A stretch of DNA of 64,000 nt from Ktedonobacter racemifer DSM 44963 (GTDB lineage: Bacteria > Chloroflexota > Ktedonobacteria > Ktedonobacterales > Ktedonobacteraceae), in the NCBI RefSeq assembly GCF_000178855.1, contig NZ_ADVG01000003.1, forward strand, positions 372,001 through 436,000, given 5' to 3'. A program made the translations under genes and the position numbers. Under the pieces are notes generated by a model that saw only the letters and a program-made list of their open reading frames with translations, made no database searches and was not told where the DNA came from. Positions 27,123 through 35,967 of the stretch are shown piece by piece; positions within the stretch are counted from its first letter, which is position 1, and each line of letters begins with the position of its first letter.

Positions 27123-28338
27123 ATGTGGTTTGCAGGAATCGATTGGGCTGATACCCATCATGACATTCTCGTCCTCGATGAACGAGGGCAAAAACTTGCC
27201 TCGTTTCGGGTCATGCACACCTCGAAAGGCCTCAACGAGCTGACCAGCCGACTGACAGCCATTTGTGGGGCAGAGCACAAGGCAGAACTGGCCTGCGTTG
27301 TCGAGACCACTCGTGGATTGTTGATTACGCACTTGTTGGAAGCAGGTTTTGCTGTCTATCCAGTCAATCCCAAAACAGTGGATCGCAAACGCTCGGCATC
27401 GGGAGCTAAAACGGACCAGATTGATGCGTATCTGCTGGCTAAACATGGGCGGTCGGAAATCGCTGACCTGAGACGACTGGAACCCGATAGTCCCTTGATT
27501 GCCGAACTCAAAGCCTTGACACGCGATCAAGATGGCTTGATCCAGATGCAAACCCGCCTGGTCAATCAACTCACCGCCTGTCTCAAAACGTACTACCCGG
27601 TTGCGCTCACCCTTTTTACCAAGGTACAACAACCTTCGACCTTGCAGTTCTTGCTCGCCTATCCGACCCCGCAGGAGGCGATGAACGCGTCTTGTGAAGA
27701 GATTGCTGAGCTGTTGAAACGCGCCGGGCATCCAACGCCAAAGAAGACAGCGGCCTCGATTGTGGACCAGTTGCATCAGCCCCAGTTGAGCGCCGATGAC
27801 GTGACAACCAGAACCCGCATCGCGCTTGTTGATCGCTCTGATCCGTCAATTGCAGCCCGTGATGGAAGCGATTGCCGCCTATGATCAGGAGATTGAGCGC
27901 CTTTTTTTGATGCATGCTGACAGTCATCTCTTTCGCACATTGCCTCGTGCAGGCAAGCGGATTGCCCCACGACTGTTGGCAGAAATCGGGGATGATCGCT
28001 CGCGCTATGAGGATGCTGCCAGTTTGCAAGCCTTGGCTGGCACCTCGCCGGTGCCCTATGAAAGTGGCAACTATGGCAAACCGCATCGGCGCTATGCCTG
28101 CATCAAACCGTTGCGCAACGTCCTGCAACAGTTTGCCTGGCAAAGTACCCAGACCGAAGCATGGGCCGCAGAGTACTATGAGCGCAAACGTCGGGAAGGC
28201 AAAAGCCACAGCGTCGCTGTCCGCGCGCTGGCCAATGTCTGGGGACGCATTCTCTTTGCGCTGTGGCTCAAAAGAGAAGCTTATCAGCCTGCAATCTTTG
28301 AACAAGCTCGGCGCCTGCATGCACCTCGTGCGGCGTGA
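27123..28338 (+). pseudogene. IS110-family transposase, frameshifted
   Basis: The first part (27123-27884 frame, ATG after CAGGAGG) holds the RuvC-like DEDD domain: GIDWADTHHD, the Glu in VVETTRGLL and Asp residues in GAKTDQIDAYLLAKHG. The second part continues in another frame from about 27826 with the C-terminal transposase domain (FRTLPRAGKRIAPRLLAEIG, then LAGTSPVPYESGNYGK with the catalytic Ser). The frames join at GCGCTTGTTG near 27822-27831; removing one T restores one protein of about 400 residues. The copy is therefore inactive, unless frameshifting occurs. Confidence 0.85.
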
Positions 28339-28440
28339 GCGCTCAACAGTCCACAGATGAGCGAAGTGCTCTTCCTTCCAGGCAAAACAGTCGCCTGTTT
28401 TTTGCCTTTCAACTCGGCATGCCTTTTTTTGACCACGCAA

Positions 28441-28485
28441 GCTCAAGCGTGTCAAGGAAAGCGCAGCGGCTTGACACGCTTGAGC
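28441..28485. terminator. 16-bp hairpin downstream of the IS110 transposase
   Basis: GCTCAAGCGTGTCAAG (28441-28456) is the exact reverse complement of 28470-28485. It may be a terminator or part of the element end. Confidence 0.5.
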
Positions 28486-28772
28486 GGCGTGGTACCCTCC
28501 TTCATGCCGTGTTGAAAGCATCGTTTTTTCTCCTGTCCTCTCAATTTTTGCCTTGTTTCAAATTGACCGTTTTCGGGCTTGACATAGAGAGTCTTTCTCT
28601 TGCTCTAAGAGTACCTCAGAGGGAAAGTACAATCGCCTATGTTCTTGCGCAGTTTGAATAGGATCTTGCGCCGTACACGCAAGAATATTTTTTGCGATAT
28701 GGTCCCCGGGCTTGCGCGAGTGGGCAAGTCTCTGTTCAGCTTGTCTTTGAGGATGGCCTGTTCAGACCAAGG

Positions 28773-28807
28773 CGCCGCCTTCATATAAGTTGCATATGAA
28801 GACGGCG
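28773..28807 (-). terminator. Hairpin after the CBM3 protein gene
   Basis: A 14-bp stem with one mismatch (CGCCGCCTTCATAT / ATATGAAGACGGCG) around a 7-base loop lies 52 bases beyond the stop codon at 28859 and is the likely end of the second sugar operon. The rest of 28490-28772 has no credible gene. Confidence 0.5.
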
Positions 28808-28858
28808 TTTCCATGATATTAGTGAGCCAGGCTATTGGCGGATTCAGATGGATACTTT

Positions 28859-30691
28859 TTAGCAGGGCTGGACCTTTGAGAGAACGACGTTCCAGACCTG
28901 CTGGTCGAAGTAGAAGCCTTTGGCTGAGGGTCCATCACTAGAGGGCGTTGTCTCGTTGACCAGACGGCTCTGGGCAAGATAGTAGCCTTCATAGCCATGC
29001 TGTAGCTTGTAGAGGAGATCGCCAGAGCCGACGCTCTCCAACCGTATATCCTGCGTTTGAGTTGTACCACAACCCCAGGCGTTCAAGAGGGTGATATCCG
29101 TGCGCGAAGAGATGCTGTTCATCCAGCCCTCATAGGCATAGAGGGCATCACTGCGCGCGCCACCGGAATCGGTCGAGTTAAACTCATGCTCCATGCCCTG
29201 CTGGCCCTGATAGGGGCTGGTGGTGTTATCGGCGATATATGCCTTCCCGCCTGCACCCGTGCTGGTCACCGTATCCTGGTAGGTGAAGATAGCCAGCTGG
29301 TCAAAGATACCGGCGGGATTGGAGAGCGGAATGTTGTTGTAGGTAAAGGCAGTACGCACGCCCGAACCAGTACCACTACAATTGTCGCTGCCACCACTCA
29401 TGAAGAGTGTCTGGGCATTGGCCCAGGCAGCCTGGATATTGGTAAAGCCAGCGGACTGCAACTGCTGATTAAAGCTGGTGTAGTTAAACGCGGTGAAGAA
29501 GGTATTTAGTGTGCTGGGACCAAAGTAGAGGCTGGCCGCAATCATGACATTGAGGTAGCCCTCGCGATAGTTCGGGTTGTAGGACTTGTTGAACTTACAT
29601 TGATTCCCTTCAAGGTAGTAGTCAATGTCCTGGTTGAAGTTGTTGGTGTCGTTGAAATCGAAGTTGGCCGCGATAGCCAGCGCCTGCATAAGCAGGTTGA
29701 CTTTCGCCTGTTGGGTGGAGGACAACTGGTTCCAGACCGCTGGCTCGTTACGCGCGAGTAGCAGTCCCTGCGCGGTATCATTATGGCCCCAGCCCTCCAG
29801 GCCACCATTGGCATCAGGCTCGTTGCCGCCCGCGACTAACTGGCCGATAGAGGCCGCCAGGCGACTAGCAACCGAGATGCCATTCGTCGCGGTAGCATTG
29901 GAATTGTACCAACTCACCAGGGCCAGGAAGTAGAAGGCCTTCGCGTTATAGACTGCCGTTGGCGAGTCGCCAGGCCTGCCACTATTGGCCGTCGTAGGCG
30001 CCGGGAAGGCCAGGAGAGGCGCGGCTACCGCGGCGTCGATCTGGCTCTGGTCGAAGCTCGTGGGTGGCGGCGTGGGCGTTGGGGTAGGCGTTGTCGTTTG
30101 GGTCTGGGTCGGCGTTGGTGTGGGCGTCGCAGAAGAGCCGGTCGGCTCGACTCCCCAGACGAGGACTCCGTTCTGGTAGAGCGTGACGTTCTGCCAGTCA
30201 GTAAAGGTTGTGAACGAGGCGTTGAACGAGTAGTCGTTGGTCTGGGTAAAGTTGCTGAAGTCGGCCTTACTGGCGCGAATCTTGATCTTGCCTGTGCTAG
30301 CGTTGGCATTCAGTGTACCGGATGTAAAGCCGACCTGGATGTAGTAATCAGCCGTCGCTACGGGTTGGGCTACCGCTACCGTCGTCCCCGTCACGCTGCT
30401 ACAACCAATGGCTGCATAATCACAGAACACCGAGATGGCTTGATTGGTATCGCGTGTAAACCAGTAGCGCATGGTAAGCCCACTGAGCGCGAAGCTGCTG
30501 CTTCCAGTATTGACAACTTGCAGATCCGCCTGAAGCTTATTCGTCGTCGTGCTGGTGTTATCTGGTATGTACTGCACCTTCAGCGGAGAAGATGCGGCAT
30601 GACTGGTCTTTGGCAACTGTGACAAAATGCCCATCATGATGACCAGGAGACAGACCGCTCCCAATCCAAGATAACGAGAGATGCGTTTCAT
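28859..30691 (-). CDS. Secreted CBM3 protein with an uncharacterised C-terminal domain
   Basis: ATG 30691, preceded by GAAGGGA, gives 610 residues. A signal peptide (hydrophobic LGAVCLLVIMMGIL) is followed by a CBM3 cellulose-binding module at about residues 35-185 (LKVQYIPDNTS, MRYWFTRD, SFNASFTTFTDWQNVTLYQN). A Pro/Thr-rich linker comes next, then about 390 residues with features of an alpha-helical toroid (NPNYREGYLNVMIAASLYFG, EHEFNSTDSGGARSDALYAY). I do not recognise the last domain; a polysaccharide lyase or hydrolase is plausible because it is fused to CBM3 and sits in a sugar operon. It begins 83 bases after the isomerase-like gene. Confidence 0.8.
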   Translation of the reverse strand: MKRISRYLGLGAVCLLVIMMGILSQLPKTSHAASSPLKVQYIPDNTSTTTNKLQADLQVVNTGSSSFALSGLTMRYWFTRDTNQAISVFCDYAAIGCSSVTGTTVAVAQPVATADYYIQVGFTSGTLNANASTGKIKIRASKADFSNFTQTNDYSFNASFTTFTDWQNVTLYQNGVLVWGVEPTGSSATPTPTPTQTQTTTPTPTPTPPPTSFDQSQIDAAVAAPLLAFPAPTTANSGRPGDSPTAVYNAKAFYFLALVSWYNSNATATNGISVASRLAASIGQLVAGGNEPDANGGLEGWGHNDTAQGLLLARNEPAVWNQLSSTQQAKVNLLMQALAIAANFDFNDTNNFNQDIDYYLEGNQCKFNKSYNPNYREGYLNVMIAASLYFGPSTLNTFFTAFNYTSFNQQLQSAGFTNIQAAWANAQTLFMSGGSDNCSGTGSGVRTAFTYNNIPLSNPAGIFDQLAIFTYQDTVTSTGAGGKAYIADNTTSPYQGQQGMEHEFNSTDSGGARSDALYAYEGWMNSISSRTDITLLNAWGCGTTQTQDIRLESVGSGDLLYKLQHGYEGYYLAQSRLVNETTPSSDGPSAKGFYFDQQVWNVVLSKVQPC

Positions 30692-30773
30692 AGAATCCCT
30701 TCTTTTGTTAGCACAAACACACAACTGAAAAGAAACATTCAAACAGCTGTTAGTGGATAAGCCTCACCTCCTT

Positions 30774-31592
30774 TCAGGCCTGCCGCCAGAGGTCGCGCAG
30801 ATAGGGCAACGCCTGGGGCAGGGCTACCTCTGGCTCTTCAATCTCGGGATGCCACTTCTTCTCCCATTCCAGCGAGAGATAGCCATCATAGCCCCCTTGC
30901 TTGAGGAGAGTACATATCGTGCGTAGCGGCATATCACCCTCGTTGAGCAGGCAATAAGTCCAGGCTCCCGGCTTGCCATTAAGCAAACGGCTATCCTTGA
31001 GATGGACATAGCCGATCTCGTCTCCGAGTAGCGCCAGGCTCTGCGCGGAAGTCTCGCCAGCACGATAGGTGTGATGGGCATCCCATAAAACCTTGACCGT
31101 GGGCAGAGCCACGGCCCGGATGAGGTTTAGAACATCTTCGCTCCTGGTCCAGGCATCGTGGGTTTCTAGCAGGACGGTAACGCCGCGCTCGGCACCATAG
31201 ATACCAAGCGTGTGTAGCACCTGAGCGGTGGGCGCGAGCATGTCGGCACGCGTCGTACCTATAGGGAGAGCGCCGCCAAAGACGCGCAGAAAGGGCACGC
31301 CTAGTTCCGCGGCCATATCGAGCATACGCTGGCCGGCCTCGATCACCGCCGCACGCTCCTCAGGTACGCCTTGCGTCACCCGACACGAGCTATCCAGGCA
31401 GGCAATCTCAATCCCATAGGCTCTGGAAGCCTCGCGCAGGCGACGCCGCATCACGGGCGAGGCGTCAGGTTCAAGCGTCTCGCCATCCGCCAGGCGCCAT
31501 TCAATGGCCTGGTAGCCATAGCGTGCAGCCGCCTCGGCGGCCTCCTCAATCGTCCAACCTGGACAGGCAAGGGAAGAATACGCGAGTTTCAT
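30774..31592 (-). CDS. Sugar phosphate isomerase/epimerase-like TIM barrel protein
   Basis: The 272-residue protein begins MKLAYSSLACPGWTIEEA and shows the xylose-isomerase-like barrel (AP endonuclease family 2). Metal-ligand motifs are visible: LLETHDAW with Glu and His, VLWDAHHTYRAGE, GYVHLKDSR and the final SLEWEKKWHPE. Such enzymes isomerise or epimerise sugars or keto-sugar acids using divalent metal. The start codon lies two bases after the GH2 stop, so the genes are co-translated. Cytoplasmic conversion of the sugar released by the GH2 enzyme is the likely role. Confidence 0.85.
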   Translation of the reverse strand: MKLAYSSLACPGWTIEEAAEAAARYGYQAIEWRLADGETLEPDASPVMRRRLREASRAYGIEIACLDSSCRVTQGVPEERAAVIEAGQRMLDMAAELGVPFLRVFGGALPIGTTRADMLAPTAQVLHTLGIYGAERGVTVLLETHDAWTRSEDVLNLIRAVALPTVKVLWDAHHTYRAGETSAQSLALLGDEIGYVHLKDSRLLNGKPGAWTYCLLNEGDMPLRTICTLLKQGGYDGYLSLEWEKKWHPEIEEPEVALPQALPYLRDLWRQA

Positions 31593-31594
31593 AT

Positions 31595-33964
31595 TTATCT
31601 ATCTCCTGGTTCGATGGGAATAAGTGTCTCTGGAAGCTTGTCGGCCCTGACCAGCAGCGTAGTCGCTTCCTTAGCCAGTACGGTAATACTGGCGCGCCCA
31701 TTGGCGAGCTCAATCACGCTGCTTCCACCGGCGATCCCCAGGCATGCGAGCAACCTTCCAGCACCACGAAGTTCGAAGGAGACGCGCCGGCAATCCTCGA
31801 TAAGGGGATGCTCATCTGCGTCTACAAGCTGGATGGTGACCTGTCGCCCCTCCTCGCCACCAACCGCCTTTGCTGGCTGAACCTGCCACTGAAAGGCGGC
31901 GCCGGGACCCGTTGCGGCCTCGTGATACTCCATGCTAATCGTATGCTCTACGCACTGTCCATCGGCGGCAAGGCCCGCGGCACGCAGCTCGTTTGCCCCC
32001 AGGCGCAGAGGGACATGCCAGACCAGGCCCGCGGCGGGAAAGGCCGTGCCGTCGCGCCGCCGCTTGCCACAATCCCGACCATTCACAAAGAGCGTGACCT
32101 GGGGGCAGTTGGAATAGACGCGCACACGCTGTAACGCGTCGGGCTGGCCTGTACGTATGCTCCAGGTTGGCGATTCAATAAAGCACATGGGCGTGGTCGC
32201 CAGGTAGCTCTGGAAGAGGTAGTAGAGCGCTTTGGGTTGACCCGCCCGGTCCAGCAGTCCCTTCTGGTTGACGTAGGGGATCGGATTCTCGGGCCGCAGC
32301 GGCGTGCCAAAGTCCTTAAACGCCCACTGCGCGTTGCCTACAAGGCGCGGGGTTCGGAGCTGGACTTGCAGGTGCCACTCCATCAGATCGAGAATATAGC
32401 TCTCGCTCCAGTCGCTATCCCGGCTACCACGCGCTGGACCACTTACACCGGTCGCGATGCCTGGCCGCTCCGCGTGGTCGCTCTCCTGCCTGATTTCCGC
32501 GCCGATATGTTCGCCAGCACTATAGCGGCCGCAGTGACTATCGCCACCCCACTCGATATGCAGCATGCGGGGATGGCGCGCCAGGGCCTCGTTGAGCGCC
32601 GCCTCATAGTCTTCATAGCGCCCGCGATACCAGCCTGACCAGATCGAGGGCGAATAGACATCCACGATACTCGCCCCCGACTCAAAGCGCCGCAGGGCGG
32701 TCAGGCGCTGAGGATCGCGGGCATGGGCGAAGTCGTGCAGGGTCTGCAAAAAGGCGCAGACCTTCTCATCGCTGGAATCTGGATGCTCGCTCTCCCAATC
32801 CAGTTCGTTGCCCAGGCCCCACATGACGATGGAGGGGTGGTTATAGTGCTGCTCGATCATCTCCTCAAGCATCGCCTGAGTCTGAGCGCGGAAGCGTTCG
32901 CCGCCAATGCCACCCCGGCACCAGGGCAGCTCATCCCAGACCAGCAGGCCCAGTTCGTCACAGGCCTCCAGTACCGTCCGCGCCTGCGGATAGTGTCCCA
33001 GGCGCACGAAGTTAAAGCCCGCCTCCTTGATCAGCCGCAACTCCTGGCGCGACAGGTCATCAGGGACGGCGCTGGCATAGCCTGCCCAATCCTCATGCCG
33101 GTGCGTACCATGCAGCCTGAGCGGCTCCCCGTTCAGGAGAAAGGTGCCACCCTCGGGAAAGTCGAAGAAGCGCAGGCCAATCCGCTCCGTGACCACGTCC
33201 CAGGCCTCTTCGCCATCCAGCAGCGTCACCTCTACGGTATAGAGGACCGCTTGGCCTGGAGACCAGAGTTGCGGTTGCTTAATAATATAAGCGGGAAGTT
33301 CGAAGCTTTCTGCTGTAACTGGCCCCTCGATGGTACTGAGCAGTTCGCCCTGGGGCGAGAGGAGCCGGGCGCTCAGGCGCAGCGTTCGCGGAGGCGGTGC
33401 ATCGAGATGGCCACGAATGGCGAGTGTGGCTGACTCCACACTCACCTCCGTCTCACAGCGCAGGCTCGCCAGGCGGCGCAAGCCGGTCGTATAGTACCAG
33501 GCGTTGCGTGTCAGGCCACCATAGAGGAAGAAGTCCGACATGTCAGAGGGAATGAGATCGGGATCGGGAAGGTTATCCACGCGCAGCGCCAGCGTCAGTG
33601 GCTCTCCCGGCATGCTCCCTTGCGGCTGCCTGGGAAGCTCCACCGTGAAAGCCGTATAGCCCCCGGCATGCTCTCCCAGGCACACACCATCGCACCAGGT
33701 ACTGGCGCGTTGCGAGGCGGCCTCAAACTCCACCCAGAGGCGCTGTCCAGCGGCAGGCGGCTCAAACTCGCGCACATACCAGCTCACCGCGCGGGTGTAG
33801 TGGTGCTCTTCCTCTAGCACCAACGCATCCAGAGTGTTCCAGCTATGAGGCAGCGTGACACCGCTCCAGGTCTGCCCCTCGGCCCGCATCACGTCCGAGG
33901 GCGGAAGGTCCCCCAGGTGAAAACGCCACGCTTCATTTATACATTTAGCAGCTTGATGGCGCAT
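31595..33964 (-). CDS. GH2 family glycosidase (beta-galactosidase/beta-glucuronidase type)
   Basis: The 789-residue protein has the GH2 order: a sugar-binding jelly roll (SGVTLPHSWNTLDA), an immunoglobulin-like domain, the TIM barrel, and a C-terminal beta domain. The family signature with acid/base Glu reads NHPSIVMWGLGNELDWE, and the nucleophile Glu lies in MLHIEWGG. Barrel sequence GTHRHEDWAG is also characteristic. No signal peptide is seen, so it acts on imported oligosaccharides. It follows the two permease genes by 35 bases and is coupled to the isomerase gene. Specificity among galactoside, glucuronide and related substrates is open. Confidence 0.9.
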   Translation of the reverse strand: MRHQAAKCINEAWRFHLGDLPPSDVMRAEGQTWSGVTLPHSWNTLDALVLEEEHHYTRAVSWYVREFEPPAAGQRLWVEFEAASQRASTWCDGVCLGEHAGGYTAFTVELPRQPQGSMPGEPLTLALRVDNLPDPDLIPSDMSDFFLYGGLTRNAWYYTTGLRRLASLRCETEVSVESATLAIRGHLDAPPPRTLRLSARLLSPQGELLSTIEGPVTAESFELPAYIIKQPQLWSPGQAVLYTVEVTLLDGEEAWDVVTERIGLRFFDFPEGGTFLLNGEPLRLHGTHRHEDWAGYASAVPDDLSRQELRLIKEAGFNFVRLGHYPQARTVLEACDELGLLVWDELPWCRGGIGGERFRAQTQAMLEEMIEQHYNHPSIVMWGLGNELDWESEHPDSSDEKVCAFLQTLHDFAHARDPQRLTALRRFESGASIVDVYSPSIWSGWYRGRYEDYEAALNEALARHPRMLHIEWGGDSHCGRYSAGEHIGAEIRQESDHAERPGIATGVSGPARGSRDSDWSESYILDLMEWHLQVQLRTPRLVGNAQWAFKDFGTPLRPENPIPYVNQKGLLDRAGQPKALYYLFQSYLATTPMCFIESPTWSIRTGQPDALQRVRVYSNCPQVTLFVNGRDCGKRRRDGTAFPAAGLVWHVPLRLGANELRAAGLAADGQCVEHTISMEYHEAATGPGAAFQWQVQPAKAVGGEEGRQVTIQLVDADEHPLIEDCRRVSFELRGAGRLLACLGIAGGSSVIELANGRASITVLAKEATTLLVRADKLPETLIPIEPGDR

Positions 33965-33999
33965 ACGCCTATCTTTCTTTCTAGCAAATACTCTTTAAA

Positions 34000-34851
34000 T
34001 CACTCTTTCACCGCGCCTGAGAGACCGCGTACAAAGTATCCCTGGAAGGCCAGGAAGACCAGCAGCACAGGCACAAATGAGATGACGGTACCCGCGGCAA
34101 AGCCGGTCCAGTCAAAAGAGTTCTCGCCCTGGAAGGCGAACATGCCTACGGCCAGGTTGCGCAGATCCGGCGCACTCAAAGTATAGATCAGCGGAATATT
34201 GAAATCATTCCATGTGGCGATAAAGTTGAAAATTACCACCGTTGCGATCACCGGGCGCGCCAGCGGGAAGACAAGGCGGAAGAGCCGCACAAAGCCCGCG
34301 CCATCGACCTTTGCCGCGTCAAACAACTCTTCAGGAATGGCCTTGAAGAAGTTGACGAAGAGCAGCACATAGAGGGCGCCCGTGGCCCCGGAGAAGGCCA
34401 GGATGACCCCGGCCTGGGTATTGAGCAGGCCCAGCGACTCCACCACCAGGAATTGCGGCAGGACAATCGAGGCCAGCGGCACAAAGAGCGTGGCGACAAT
34501 TAGCACATAGAGCAGGTTGCGTCCAGGGAAGCGATAGCGCGCCAGGACATAGCCACAGAGCGCCGATTTGAACAGCTCAATCACCGTAGAGGCAGTAGAG
34601 TAGAGCAATGTATTGAAGAAATACTGACCAAAGCCAGCAGTCACCCAGGCGCGCTGGAAATTAGAGAAATCCCACTGGTTGGGCAGCAGACTGACACCTG
34701 AAGCAAACAGGCCGCTCTGCGTCTTGAACGCGCCCGCGATCGCCCAGAGAAAGGGGTAGACCCAGAAAAAGCCAACCAGCAGCAGAAGAGTAATCGTAAT
34801 CAGGTTGTAGCGGAGGAAGCGGCCTCCACTCCGTTGTGAGAGCGATTTCAT
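34000..34851 (-). CDS. Sugar ABC transporter permease (MalG type)
   Basis: The 283-residue six-helix membrane protein has the EAA loop ELFDAAKVDGAGFVRLFRLV and ends FVRGLSGAVKE, the standard C-terminus of the MalG branch. Its ATG overlaps the stop of the preceding permease by four bases (ATGA), a sign of translational coupling. With its partner it forms the channel of the second carbohydrate importer. The ATPase is not encoded nearby. Confidence 0.92.
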   Translation of the reverse strand: MKSLSQRSGGRFLRYNLITITLLLLVGFFWVYPFLWAIAGAFKTQSGLFASGVSLLPNQWDFSNFQRAWVTAGFGQYFFNTLLYSTASTVIELFKSALCGYVLARYRFPGRNLLYVLIVATLFVPLASIVLPQFLVVESLGLLNTQAGVILAFSGATGALYVLLFVNFFKAIPEELFDAAKVDGAGFVRLFRLVFPLARPVIATVVIFNFIATWNDFNIPLIYTLSAPDLRNLAVGMFAFQGENSFDWTGFAAGTVISFVPVLLVFLAFQGYFVRGLSGAVKE

Positions 34852-35849
34852 GCGCGGCCTCCACCAAGCTGGCGCGTGGTCTGCGCGTTATCACGCCCCA
34901 GCCACCACTGAATAATAACAAAGATCGCCGCCAGCAGGATAAACAGGACGGCTGTCGCCGAGGCATAGCCATAGCGGAAGGGCAGGTTCTGGAAGGCCGC
35001 CTCGTAGATATAATAGGAGAGTACGTAGCTGCTGGTACCAGGGCCGCCGCTGGTCATGGTCACGACAATGCCAAAGACATGCAGCGAATTAACGAGGCCG
35101 AGCAGTGTAATCACAATCGCCATAGGCGCGATCGTGGGCAGCGTAATATGTACAAATTGCTGCCACGCGTTAGCCCTGTCGATCTGTGCGGACTCATAGA
35201 GCTCCTCTGGCACATTTTGTAACGCGGCCATCCAGTAGAGCATATATTGCCCGAAGATCTGCCAGACGGAGATCAGAATAACGGTCCACAAGGCCGTGTT
35301 CCCATTTCCCAGCAGGTCGATAGGTTGCTTGATCAGCCCGGTCCCTAACAGAAAGCTATCCAACGCCCCATTGGAGGGATTAAGCAGGAAAGTAAAGATC
35401 TGTCCGGCAAGCGCAACAGGCAGAATGATCGGCACAAAGAAGACCGTGCGGAAAAAGCGTTTAAACCGGAGCCACTTGCGTGTCAGGATAATGGCAAGAA
35501 AGAGCGAAAGTGGGAGCTTGATGGCGGTATTGGCCAGAGCAAAGAGCAGGGTATTCCAGAAAGACTGCCAGAACAAGGGATCATGCCAGAGTTCCAGGTA
35601 ATTGCTCAAGCCGACAAAGTTTTGCGCGGAGAGAGCATCAATGCCATTCCAATCAAAGAACGAGTAGACCACGGTAGCCAGCAGCGGCCAGAGCGTAAAG
35701 GCGCCAAAGAACAGGAGAAATGGCAGTAGAAAAAGGAAGATCCAGAAGCCCGTTGTACCCTTGCCACGAACACGCGTCTGAACCCGTTTTCCTCCACCTG
35801 CCGAGGCGGATGCAGCAAGTGAGCGAGAGGATTCTATAACTTTACCCAT
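34848..35849 (-). CDS. Sugar ABC transporter permease (MalF type)
   Basis: ATG 35849, behind AGAGAAGGT, gives 333 residues; an in-frame ATG 14 codons earlier is less likely. The protein has a basic N-terminus, six membrane segments and the EAA loop ELYESAQIDRANAWQQFVHI, with the usual Gly changed to Arg-Ala at IDRA. It lies between the binding-protein gene, across a perfect hairpin, and the second permease. Confidence 0.92.
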   Translation of the reverse strand: MGKVIESSRSLAASASAGGGKRVQTRVRGKGTTGFWIFLFLLPFLLFFGAFTLWPLLATVVYSFFDWNGIDALSAQNFVGLSNYLELWHDPLFWQSFWNTLLFALANTAIKLPLSLFLAIILTRKWLRFKRFFRTVFFVPIILPVALAGQIFTFLLNPSNGALDSFLLGTGLIKQPIDLLGNGNTALWTVILISVWQIFGQYMLYWMAALQNVPEELYESAQIDRANAWQQFVHITLPTIAPMAIVITLLGLVNSLHVFGIVVTMTSGGPGTSSYVLSYYIYEAAFQNLPFRYGYASATAVLFILLAAIFVIIQWWLGRDNAQTTRQLGGGRA

Positions 35850-35905
35850 TGTGTACCTTCTCTTCAGATCGCGAGTAGGCGATGCTAACAACGTCGCGGT
35901 GATTT

Positions 35906-35957
35906 GGTCTTGCCTGCGGCTACTCGGGCAATAGCCCGAGTAGCCGCAGGCAAGACC
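35906..35957. terminator. Perfect 24-bp stem between binding-protein and permease genes
   Basis: Bases 35906-35929 pair exactly with 35934-35957 around AATA. It lies ten bases after the binding-protein stop codon, the same position as the hairpin at 9789-9826 in the other importer operon. Confidence 0.65.
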
Positions 35958-35967
35958 CTACTACAGG

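Larger units (their letters stand above)
26870..28490 (+). mobile_element. IS110-family insertion sequence (limits approximate)
   Basis: The element is defined by the DEDD transposase at 27123-28338. About 240 non-coding bases precede it and 150 follow it. IS110 elements lack simple terminal inverted repeats, so the ends cannot be fixed here. In this family the non-coding end encodes the bridge RNA that pairs with target and donor DNA; 26880-27122 is the candidate if this belongs to the IS110 group proper. Confidence 0.65.

Noticed and set aside
26874..28521. Two minus-strand frames of about 300 codons over the IS110 transposase
   Set aside because: They are antisense shadows of the DEDD transposase and have no recognisable domain.
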